The notes under the pieces were generated by a model. It was not told where the DNA came from, searched no databases, and was given only the letters and a program-made list of their open reading frames with translations. This document shows positions 32,740 to 43,385 of a stretch of 64,000 nucleotides of DNA, piece after piece. Source of the DNA: Ephemerocybe angulata (lineage: Eukaryota > Basidiomycota > Agaricomycetes > Agaricales > Psathyrellaceae); assembly GCA_013368325.1 (NCBI GenBank), contig JAACJK010000057.1, forward strand, positions 310,001-374,000. The letters run 5' to 3'. How positions within the stretch are numbered: the first letter of the stretch is position 1; each line of letters begins with the position of its first letter. The position numbers and the translations under genes are program-made.

Positions 32740-33670
32740 CAGCATCCAACTTTGTTCCATCTTCATCTGGCAAGCGCAGGCAGTGGCTGCGAGGCATCGA
32801 CATCCACTGAGGGCCATGATTAGACACATTATTGCCGTGAATCACAGAAGTCCACACGCCTCCCGAGAGATAAGCCACCTTCAGCCATTCTAGATCTGTT
32901 CTCTGTCAGAGAGGGTATGTAGTATCACGCTAAGCGAGCCAGGTTCTCGAAAACATGAGTGCCGATAGGGCGCTTATTGAATGTCCGGCTCGGCCTCCAG
33001 GCTTCGCATCCATGCATGGGCTGGTCGAGTGCATTCCTGAGCCAATCTGCCGTTTACTTGAGCCCCACGGGACCCTGGCAGATGAAAGGAATGCTTGACA
33101 AAGCAGGACCACCTGCACATTCGAAGGCACACTCCTTGTGCAGGGTCTGTCCTCCTGACATAGAACTTGTCAGTCGAAGACCACTTGAGGCAGCAACATT
33201 CTCCTTACCACAATCACGATAGCGCATCGATCCGACTTTTCCAACGTTCGTAGCTTAAAAGTCAATGTAACGCCCTCTTACGAAAGTTCGCACCTGGAAG
33301 GAGTTCGAAGAACGAGATTACACGTACAACCCCAAAATCTTTTCCGGTGGTTCGGGTAATGATAAGGAGGGTTGCAGCTGCAACCAGCTTCACGAAACGA
33401 TTTTCACGAACAATGAAGTGGTGGATGGCGGGAATATGGATAAGGCGGCGCGCGCACGTGGTTCGATGCGAACTTATCCATCGGGGCAGGTCTTTTTTTC
33501 TTCCGCCAAACCGACCTCCGCAGACGCCGAAAAGTCGTGCAACACCGTTTCGGACCTTGTAGAGCGAAAACGACACGCTCGACCCAAGCTTGACCGACAC
33601 CAGATAGAGAATCGAGATCCAATATTTCTTGAATCTTACTTCCCACCACTACCGATACTTGACCGATACC
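32740..33670. other. Intergenic, upstream of EMG1
   Basis: No gene seen on either strand; open frames here lack family features or splice support. Confidence 0.4.
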
Positions 33671-35053
33671 ATGCAAGACACCACCGTCCCTGCACGCCGC
33701 CGTCGTCATTCGGGTTCATTGGACGGAAGCGGGAGCAACGACAGCCTCGTAAAGCCCACGCCGTCGTATGGAAAAACCGTCAAGACGAAGGATGGCATCG
33801 AGCCGCCGCCGCGCCCCAAGTCGTCGCCCGGCGAACGCCCGACACAGCGACGACGCCAGAAGAGCCCCAGCCCCGAGCCGACATATGGCAACAACAGCGT
33901 CGAATACGGGGAGGACGAGTGGGACGGGATCAACAGGAATGGGGAGATGGAGGTAGAGCAGCGGGCGACGGTCCGGGATCAGGCAAACACAGAAAATCCT
34001 CAAATCGATCACAAAAACCACCACCATCATCCTCCAAAGCCCGTCACAATCCTCAAAAACTCTACTCGTGCTCCCACGAAAGCCTTCAACGGCCAGACCC
34101 AGCGACAAGACTCTCAACAGCCCCAAACCACCGCTGAGCAACGCCCAACTCGCCCTCTTCCTTCGACCAAATCTCGCACCATGCAGCAGAACCCGAACCC
34201 ATACACCCCCGTCCAGCAGGTCGCCAACCCCGCCATGCTCCCCGTGCAGGCCCAGGTCGCTTCGAAGAACCAGCGTAAGCTTTACGTTATCCTCGAGCAG
34301 GCCTGTCTGGAGGCGTACAAGATCTCCAGTGGAGGATCCAAGGGCGGTGATCGCAGAGGAAAGGGCGACGGCGAGGCAAAGTACACTTTGCTGAACTGCG
34401 ACGACCATCAGGGTATCTTGGCCAAGACGGGACGAGACATTGCGGATGCGAGGCCGGATATCACCCACCAGGTGCGTTGTTAGTAGCGACGATCGCGTAT
34501 GGCTCCTGACTTTCTTCGTAGTGCCTCCTCACTCTCCTCGATTCGCCTCTAAACAAGGCCGGGCTGCTCCAGGTCTACATCCACACCGCACGTGGTGTTC
34601 TCATCGAGGTCAACCCCCACGTTCGCATTCCCCGAACCTTCAAACGGTTCAGCGGCTTGATGGTCCAGCTGCTGCACAAGCTCTCCATCAGGGGTGTCAA
34701 CGGTCCTGAAAAATTGCTCAAGGTTATTAAGAACCCCGTTGTCGAGCACCTGCCTGCAAACACGATCAAGCTCACCCTTTCGGGTGATGCCCCCATCCAG
34801 AAGCTCTCGAAGTTCCTCCCGACCCTCCCCACCACGCACAACATCGCTGTCTTTGTCGGTGCCATGGCTAGGGGCAAGGACGACTTTGCCGATGCCTATG
34901 TCGACCAAAAGATCGGTATCAGCGAATACCCCCTCAGTGCCAGTGTTGCTTGCGGCAAGGTACGTCATAAATCGTAGATCCATGCGTATCTTTCGACTGA
35001 CGCCGTTTCTGTAGTTCTGCTGCGCGCTGGAAGACCTCTGGGACATCATCTAG
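33671..35053 (+). CDS. EMG1: EMG1/NEP1 18S rRNA pseudouridine N1-methyltransferase
   Basis: Exons 33671-34471, 34522-34959 and 35015-35053 (50- and 55-bp introns). The catalytic SPOUT domain starts at [14 protein letters not shown], continues through [20 protein letters not shown] and [20 protein letters not shown], and ends [12 protein letters not shown]. Emg1/Nep1 methylates the hypermodified pseudouridine of 18S rRNA and is needed for 40S assembly in the nucleolus. The frame stays open for about 170 residues before an ATG at 34181 ([13 protein letters not shown]), with basic, proline- and histidine-rich content ([18 protein letters not shown]). Whether the start is 33671 or 34181 is unresolved; the longer form is listed. 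Confidence 0.9.
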
Positions 35054-35569
35054 ATCATCCCCTTCTTCGTTTTTCTTTCTCTTTGGTGCTTCCTGCTCTC
35101 GAAACAATTCGACATGCCAGTCCAGCTATCTGCACTTCAACTCGCAGAACCAAAAAATTGCTTTCCCCCGTGACCCCCTGCGTTGGCTCGCCTTTGTAGT
35201 ACCATCTCGTATATCATCTGACGTTTTCGCTTTTTTGGTTTCGTTGTATTTCTATTCTCTTTCTTTTCGGCCCCTCTTTGCTGTTGTACACAATCAATCT
35301 CCCTCCCCATCCCATCGTTATCATCCTTCCGCTCCATCCAAAACTAAATGCATCTCACCTAATCCTCAGCATCTCCACGGACCTTGTTAACGACCTCTCC
35401 ACGACCCCAACACCGCCCTCCTCATATCCCACCTCGCGGTGATTATCTTAAAAGAAATAGTAGTATACGAGCGACTCAACTCGCTGTCTTGTCTTATAGT
35501 GGATTCCGCGTACGTTTTATAAAAATGTATAGCTGGCTGGTAATATAAAACATCATATCAACCCCCTCG
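35054..35569. other. Convergent intergenic region
   Basis: 3' flanks of EMG1 (+) and F-box member 4 (-). T-rich stretches near 35060-35090 suit an EMG1 3' UTR. No gene seen. Confidence 0.4.
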
Positions 35570-37432
35570 CTAAGAGCGCCAGCTTGTGAGTAACGGGTAA
35601 TTTCGTGCCTTGGGTTCAGCTTCGATCCCGACAACGTCGTTCCAGAGCTCCTCCTCTGTCATTTCGCGACCCATACCACGAACGCCCCACTTCAAACTTA
35701 CGGCTCCCCTGGTGTAGTGGCACCATCGGTACCTGCGAGCGTCGCGCAGGAGGAGAGGCCTCCAGGTCGCCAACAGCTTCTTGGCACGTGAACGAAAATG
35801 GAAGATTCGGTCGCCAGGTATTGTTCCACCTCCCATTTCTCCGACGATGCGCAGAAAGGTGGGGAGGCCGTATGCCTAAAATAAGCGCCCGTCACATCAG
35901 TCCGCGAGTGGAACGCTTGTTTCAATGACTTACCATGAGCTGGTGGGTGCCCATCGTACCATCCTTCATGTCTATGTTCTCGAGGTCGCGCATTAACCTG
36001 TCGAATTTCTTGAACAACTGCGGATTAACCCAATCTTTCATGGAGTGGTAGCGCGTTGTGAATAGGAAGCGGATCCAAACGTTAGTCTCCGTCCAAGCCT
36101 GCTTTCCGAGAACGTGATCGTCGAAAGATGCGTTTCCAGCCCTGGATGGAAGGTCCTGGAGCATCGTCGTCTCAGACGGATAGACAAAGATAACTTCCTG
36201 GGGCGTCTGGTCGCTATACGCGTACCTTGACTTCAGCATGTCGACGAAAGACTGCCTCTCTTCTGCGGTGGCCACCCAAGGGAGGATGTTTTCCCAACGG
36301 AGAATGAGGGTTCTGAGCGCTTCGTTCGGTCGAGGGAAAGGGGAGGGGTCGATGGTGAGCACCCGGAGGCAGTCTACGCCCGGTAGGTCTATGTCTAGCT
36401 CGACGAGGTTGGGGGAGAGGGCGAGGATGTCGGCGAGTGCAGGTGCGTTGGACGCCTCTGAGGAGAAGCCTAAATACTCGAGGGAGCACTCGGATTGGCG
36501 GAGGAGGGTTCGGATACTGGTGTACATCCGGTCTGATGCAATTGTTTCGGGGTTTGTGCTGAGCACCTCCAGGTGTAACAAAGATGGGAGGGTGAGGGTC
36601 TGGAGGTGGGAGGCGATGTCAGAAAGAAATTGGTAGGCTCGTAATTTGAGGAAGGTAAGATTAGGCAGGAACGTGCTTGGTGAGGTAGGGGTCGATATGA
36701 AGTCGAAAGATGCGCAATATACGCTGCGTAGTTGGGCTGACGAGGACGAAAGGAGGTCGACGTATGCGCGTCCACCATCTGTGTACGAAATGGTCTTGAA
36801 TTCTTCGAGCTGCAACAATGGGAGCTCGGAGAAGGACCCTGCGGCGTTTGTTGGCCACCCATATATGGAGTCGCAGGCCACCTTCCGGAGGTAAGGGGCG
36901 CTGCAGAACGCGTCCAGCCCCCTGCCCCTGTCCGAGGTATCCCCTACGGAAGAAGATACAAAGGCGATGTCCAAGCTGGACAGGAACGGTAAAGGGCCTT
37001 TCAGTGACTCCCGCAGATGGTCCAGGCCGAATGACGGAAGCTCCAGAACCACCCTATCCTAACGATGGGATTGCTCAATCAAGAGCTTAAGGAGGACCCA
37101 GGCAGGATCGGCCTTCTGCTCTGCCCGTCTGAGGGTGGAGCGCGGGCGCTTGCTCGCCAAGAACGCGAAGGATATCGGAAGGGTGCCCGAGCGGCTGAGG
37201 TAAAGTTGCACACCGGTGACGGCCCGGCGCATGTGTCGATTTTCTTGTCGTTGAAATCAATGCGGGGGAGTGTCGTCCAGAGAGGGCGATGGGTGATGGC
37301 GGCGAGGCGCCAGTGACGGTCGATGGAACATAGGCGCCAAAGGTGGATGGGGCCGTAGGTTCTTTCTTCTTCGTCGTTGCAGCAGAAGAATCGCAAAATC
37401 CACTGTAGGACTTCTTCAGGAACCTTATTCAT
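35570..37432 (-). pseudogene. F-box subfamily B, member 4, frameshift and nonsense
   Basis: Leftward from ATG 37432 (MNKVPEEVLQWILRFFCC). The F-box frame reads to about 37230 (LCSIDRHWRLAAITHRPLW). There one base is missing between the codons for KIDT and those for MRRAVTGVQLYL, and the paralogue sequence continues in another frame. At 37061-37059 a TAG replaces the Trp of SHRWDRV. From 37052 on the frame is open to HQLM. The phase-0 intron after that is 35933-35876, and the last exon (35875-35570) carries the C-terminal module (IPGDRIFHFRSRAKKLLATW, LLRDARRYRWCHY, GREMTEEELWNDVVGIE). The second intron found in its relatives is absent here. Confidence 0.8.
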
Positions 37433-37942
37433 CTGGAAGCACCCTATTGATGAGCTTTGGTTTGTGCGTCGTGCCAAGTCGATTTAACAGCTCCAGCTTC
37501 TGGCTTTAAGGTGTGGGCGCTTGTGGAGTTCAGGCTGCCCTCCAACAATATTTAGTCGTACGTAGAATGGCCCCAGAAAGAACCCAGGCGTAGACGCGCG
37601 TTCTATTGGAACGATGCGTGATGACCTTTGGCTGACTTGTGAGTAGCTGAGAGAAGACCTGTGAACGAGGCGGTGTCAATTCCCCTCACCCATGGACACG
37701 GTGCACCGGCCTGGGAATGATCCCGGATCCGGAAATTCAAACGTTCAAGCTCAAGCTCAAGCTTCAAGCCTTAACTCACACAGGTTGAGGCCTAGTGAAG
37801 CTTTACCTCATGAGTGGTCATTAAACTTGTCCGATATACTTGTGGCTACATAAATGAGGAATGATAGCGGGTCATAGTTCGTGGTAATAAGGAAAGCCTG
37901 TCCGATGTTCAACCCCAGCCCAAGGTCCTTCCTTTTCGCCAG
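37433..37942. other. Intergenic between members 4 and 5
   Basis: Upstream of member 4 and downstream of member 5, both leftward. Contains a short tandem caagct repeat near 37741-37762. No gene seen. Confidence 0.4.
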
Positions 37943-40133
37943 TCACCAGTCTCTCAATGAAGCATACCTCTGAAGGGCACTTGAATCCATTCCAACCAAA
38001 TTAGCCCATAATTCTTCCTCAGTAAGTTCGCGGTCTATAGTTTTAAGTCAACGATGTGCTCAAACGCAATACACCAAGCACCAAGGCTGAAAGTGTAAAG
38101 AGAGTCACTTACCACCGTCGTCCGCAGAGGTCCCCCACTTCAAACAGGCCGTTCCATGAGCATAATGGCACCACCTATACCTGCGAGCGTCGCGCAAGAG
38201 GAATGGTTTCCACTTCTTTAAAAGTTTCTTCGCGCGATAACGGAAATGAAAGAGGCGGTCGCCTGGTACACTTCCCGTTTTCATTAGTCCTAGGGCGTGT
38301 AGGAGACTGGGAATCCCGTATGCCTGCGCCAAGAGATCCATCAGCTATACTGGGACTGGTAGTGTGGTTTATGATTTTACCTACCATGAGCTTATGAGTA
38401 CACAGGTCCCCTCCCTTCAAAACCAGGCTCTCCAGATTGCGCATCAAGCGCTGGAAAGACAGCATCAACTTTGGATTGAACCAGTCTCTCAGAGAATGGT
38501 AAGGGTAAGTGAACATACACTGGGCCCACGCATCCGTGTCCTTCCACGCCTGTTTGGCCATATCTTCTCCATCGAAACACACATCGCCAACGGTTGGCGA
38601 CAGGTTGTGAAGTAGAGTGAACTCCGAGGTGTACAGAAATGTTACTTCCTGCAGCATTCCGTCGGTATCCTCGCGTTTAGCATCGGAGAGAAGGGAGGTG
38701 GACCTCGACATGAGCATCTTCTTGAGAGCTGCACTTTGCAATGGGTTGTTATACCAGTGCCACGTGCTCTGCGAACGGAAGATCAGGGTCTTGAGCTTGG
38801 GGACGATGGGAGAGGGTGAGGAGGGATCATATACCATGGCAGAGAGACACTCTGCGTCAGGGAAAGGGAAGTCTAACTCCACGAGCTCTGGGGATTGTGA
38901 AAGGATGTCGGTGAGGGCTAGTGAGTTGGATAATTCGGATGAGAAGCACAGGGACTCGAGAGAGCAGCTGGACTGGCGAACCAGGGTTTGAATGGCGGCA
39001 TACATCTGGTCACCGAGCACCCGTTCGGGCGTATTGGATTTCACCTCAAGGTGTTTGAGGGAAGGAAGTGTGAGGGCTTCGATGTGTGAAGCAATGTCGC
39101 AAAGGAATTCCCATGCGTGCAGTTTGAGGATAGTCAAATGAGGAAGGAAGATGAATGTTGAGCGGGGGAGAACTGCGAAGTCTTTTGAAGCGCACTCGAT
39201 GCTGCGGAGATTGGGTGATGGAGATTCGAGTATGTCGCGATATGCACGTCTGTCATCCTGCGAAATGCTCTTGAACACCTCCAGCTGCGACAGCGGAAGC
39301 TTTGCTAGTCCTTCGACTATAGTGGTTTTCCAGAAATGTGAAGACCTGTAACTCAGTTCGCGGAGGTTGGGTGCATCGCAGAATACGTCGAGTAGGGATC
39401 CAGAGCCTTGGGGCGAAGCTACAATATGTGGAAATTCCGGGATGAGAATATCTAGGCTGGCAAGCGAGGGAAAAGGGCCCTTGATGGTCTCCACTAGCTG
39501 CTTTATTCCGAAGCCAGGTAACTTCAAGATGACTCTTCCCCAGCGACTGCCTTGTTCGAGCAGAAGAGTAAGGGCGCTCTGGATTTGGGTGAAATCGCGC
39601 CTCACTGGGTAAGGATGCTGGCTTGCTTCGAATTCGAAGGATATGGGGAGCGAGCCTGAGCGACAGATGTATAATTTGACGCCCGCAATGACGCGGGGCA
39701 CGGTTTCTGGATTCCTATCGTCGAAATGCATCGGAGGGAGGCTCGTCCAGAGATGACAGTGGCTTATCGCGGTTTCTCGCCAGTGGTGATCGACAGAACA
39801 CAGGTATCGGAGGGTCTGTTCGCCATGCATCCCTTCTGAGTCGAAACACGAGAATAGGAAGACCTGCTGCAGAACCTCGTCCGGCAGGTTCCGAATGCTG
39901 AGGGCGGCTGATTGAGCGTTTATGGTTGTGAAGAGGTCTTGAAATGTGGGTACAGCAGTGGGAGAGGTGTCATGACTGTATGGGTGGGGTACGAGCTGCT
40001 GGAATTCGTCTTCGAGACACTTGTCCTTCGACCTGAGCAGCGTCCCCGTTTCGACGGATAGAGGCGTAGTCCCCTGTAAGAGTTCTGTGGGGACAAGGTC
40101 AAAGTCACCGGCGGCGTATACTCCTCCTTGCAT
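37943..40133 (-). CDS. F-box protein, subfamily B, member 5 (intact)
   Basis: Exons 40133-38385, 38323-38113 and 38034-37943, with introns of 61 bp (phase 0 after HKLM) and 78 bp (phase 1). The N-terminus MQGGVYAAGDFDLVPTELLQ precedes an F-box at about residues 75-130 (NLPDEVLQQVFLFSCFDSEG, LCSVDHHWRETAISHCHLW). Leucine-rich repeat-like units follow (LVELDFPFPD, LKTLIFRSQSTWHW). The C-terminal module is VPGDRLFHFRYRAKKLLKKW, LLRDARRYRWCHYAHGT, DRELTEEELWANLVGM, ending RYASLRDW. No lesion is seen, so with member 1 it is one of two apparently functional genes in the cluster. Confidence 0.85.
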
Positions 40134-40673
40134 GGTTTACTACGCGTTCCTGCTGGTACGAATTCAATGAACAAGTCTTGAGGAAGAGGTACCATTTCGT
40201 ACTCACCGATTTGCCCCGACGTGGTTAAGTGGGCAGATAGGTGCTCGCTTCTGTTATAGTTATCAGCGGCAGAGGCAGTGTATCTGCCTTTCGGAAATGT
40301 AACTGCCCTCTTGCGTCTGCCGCTGTTCATATTGTACTCAGAGCTGTGCCCGTCACCGCCAGAGTGTTGGAAAAGTGCTGTAAAGGCGAACCGCTTCAAG
40401 ATCGAAATCACAACAAGGCTTGACAGGGACATCCTTGAAAATCCGGTGAACAGGAGGATAGACGAGGTGACTACACACCATCACGGTCAAATCATACAGC
40501 CTGAGGAACAACATGTACACCGCAGAGCTTGGAGCTTGACCATGGGCGCCTGTTCAATGTTGCCGGAGCCGTCGGATAATGCCGAAATCAGTAAATGATA
40601 GTAAGCCCACGGGTGGCACCATGGCAGTCGGCCTTTGCTTTCGGTCCCTATCATCTCTCCTTCATTGTTCACC
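40134..40673. other. Divergent intergenic region
   Basis: Shared upstream region of member 5 (-) and the subfamily A gene at 40674 (+). A leftward frame enters it from the F-box gene but has no family support. Confidence 0.35.
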
Positions 40674-42332
40674 ATGTCGCTCATATCGAACCCAGTGGAA
40701 AAGGTATGGCCTGTGTTCAGATCTTGGAAGAAAAGGAAGCATCATCAACTAGTTGACACAGGGAGTGTCTGACCTGGAAAACGACATCGATGGCAAACGC
40801 CCATTGTCCATTATTCAACCCAAGGCCCCAGACAATCCAGTTCACCCCCTTTGTTTGCAATCCGTCCCTTCCGAAATTATGGCAGAGATCTTCGAGCATT
40901 ACATGGCCACTTCACCCTCCTCCAATATCGCGCCCAGCCCATATACTCTCTGCCTGGTCTGCAGGGAATGGAGAGATGTCGTTGTTGGCATTTCGTCCCT
41001 GTGGGCAAGGCTTACAGTTCACCTCCGATATTCCAAAAAATGGGGGGATGTCGCGCTTCTGACTTCTACCCATGCTTCCAGTGTACGAACTGCGTTGAAA
41101 AGGATCGGTGCCAGCCCTTGGTCGTTGAATGTGAAGGGGAGCGAAGCCTATATCGGGGGTATCTTTAACCTTAGCCTCGATTCCTCCCCCCATCATCAGA
41201 CGTAGATTTCTCAACATTACTCACGCCTGCGTCCCTCAAAGGCCTCCGTGCCTTCAAAGCAGGCGCCGAGGGCGGGATCCTAGGGCTGAAGAGCCTAACA
41301 TTTCCCAGTGCAGAGTCTTTGGTTATTGAGTCGAAAATGGGGATATATGCAGGTCTCCGTCATATCCAATTCGAATTCGAGCCCCATTCGCCGAACTTTC
41401 CTACCCTTCCATCGCTTCGAAAGGTCGTCCTTGGCGAAATACCCCTTTGGATGCCGCTGACAACCTACCTGCCATGGGACCAAGTAACCCATCTGTACGT
41501 CGGAAACGACGTTGTCTTCAAGGAACTCGCAACCATCCTCAAGATTTGCCCAAATTTGAGGCAAGCGTGCTTTCAGTACTCTGACATGGTGGTACCTGAT
41601 CGTCACGAGTATGAAGCAATGGAAGCGTGTACTTCAGTTCAACTGAAGTGTCTTACCTTCATCGGAGGATCTCCTTGCGGGGCCCCCTGCGGAAAGTTCA
41701 TGTGGCCGAATCTCCTTCACCTCCGACTACATGAGGTCTGGGGCAGGACTTGGGACCCGGATAGTTTTAAACACTGTGGAACCATCACTCACCTCCACCT
41801 TTCAGCTCTCAAACTCTCCGTTTCCCGCCAGCTCGGACCCCTCGCCTCATCGTCCAAGCATCTTACCCACTTATATCTTGAAGTTAAGCGTAACATGGAG
41901 TATCACAAGATCTTCCGCTTCTTCACCTTCACACCCGCCAAGCCCGCTTTCCCTTTCCCCTGCCTCCAGGTTCTAGGGATCCACTGTCCAACTCCACCCA
42001 CTTTTCGATTGGCACGGCGGCAGGAAATTGAAGAAGCGGAATTGATGACATGCAGCTCAGCCGCCATTAGCCTCACCGCTATGGTGTCGTCCCGCATCAG
42101 CGATGTACACCCTCAATGCACTCACTTGAAGCGCTTTATTATCCGTGCTCCCACTCGACACAGGCTCGTTATGAGGATCGTGGACACACTGGAACAATTT
42201 AAAGACACCCTGGACCTATCTCTTGTCATCGGAAGGTATCCTACACACCGCACTCATATCGAGGGGCCAGGCCTTCGCCACTGGGATGACGGTTTTGCTG
42301 AGGCGCTCGATAGCCTGGGAGGCTTTCTCTGA
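40674..42332 (+). pseudogene. F-box/LRR-like protein, subfamily A, one-base frameshift in a C run
   Basis: A ten-codon first exon (40674-40703, MSLISNPVEK), a 58-bp phase-0 intron, then exon 2 from 40762. The F-box segment is LQSVPSEIMAEIFEHYMA, LCLVCREWRDVVVGISSLW. The frame ends at TAG (41203-41205) just after SLDSSPHHQT. One additional C in the run at 41186-41191 would continue it as DVDFSTLLTPASLKGLRAF into the long open frame that reaches 42332. That second part has repeat-like sequence (LPSLRKVVLGEIPLW, ITHLHLSALKLSV) and the subfamily tail GLRHWDDGFAEALD. The lesion is either a consensus error in the homopolymer or a very young mutation. Confidence 0.75.
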
Positions 42333-43385
42333 CAAGGCCGGTCTAACTCACGAGTGTGAGTTTTCCTTCAATTCAATTCAAAATCTAGTGGCCATTAACA
42401 AATAGTTAAAGGACCCAGGTTGTAGTCTCGGTCAGCTCTGACCATCCGAGTCGGATGGTAATATTGACCGGTGAAATGGTAATGAAGTCCGTTGTTCAAC
42501 CTTAAAAGTCGGAATCGATGTTTTGTTTGCAATTCGATGAACCGCACTGACCGTGGAGGCCCTGGAGGGACTGTAAAATCGACTCAGTGGAACTCGTGTT
42601 GCCCACATCGTCGCGTTCGATGTAGCTGCGCGGGCGGTGAGCGCTCAGCGGACCGGGCGGGCACAGTTGCCGCAATTGAACGGTAGCACCTGTTTCGAAG
42701 CTGGAGGGAGATTAGGAGGAGAAAGGGTCCTGGGAGCATCAGAAGTGTCGAGCAGTGTCGAGCGTGTCCAGGCAGACGGAAGCAAGACGGAAGCATATGT
42801 CGCATATGGCCAAGAGGTCGATGACCCCTCAATCAATACTTATCCAAGCTTACGGTGAAGCGTGTGTTATGAGTTTCACCTTACCTCTCATACCCCCGGT
42901 CCGTCATGCGTTCGGAGGTAGATTGCGGCTCATTGACATTCAGGGTAACTCCGATCTATCGATGACCACTTTCCATTGACATGTCGATAAATCTGCGCAG
43001 CATCTGCGTTGCAACTTGCGACTCTGGTGTCCGGCTCCTCACACGCCTAATTACGCCCGTGAATCGATCCAGCTCCTCCATTGGCTTGTCATAGGCAAAG
43101 CAAAGGGGAAAGGTCGGTTTCGCAATTCCGAAGGTACGTTTTCTGGTGACTGAATTTAGACCCTCTGGCCAAATCTTGATGCACTCCGTGACATTGCTTC
43201 TCTCTGTCTTCTCCTGCTCTCTCGCAACTGCCTCTCGTGTTACGACACCTCTGCAGTCTCTTGATATACCGGGAAGCGGGTTCTCTCAGGAATCACATCT
43301 ATATATGGGCTCGCTCGACTGTTGAGCGTTTATTCCGCTCCCCCCCCTTCCTGTTCCGCCACGAGTCGACCGTCCTTCTGACCTT
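42333..43385. other. Intergenic, no gene seen
   Basis: About 1 kb with only short, unsupported frames. It includes the promoter of the DUF6534-type gene. Confidence 0.4.

Noticed and set aside
39920..40432. 170-residue leftward frame overlapping the start of F-box member 5
   Set aside because: It runs out of frame into a well-supported F-box gene, and no intron of plausible length links the two.
25454..42332. Secondary-metabolite gene cluster
   Set aside because: No polyketide synthase, peptide synthetase or terpene synthase is present; the P450 and GMC genes lie far apart at opposite ends.
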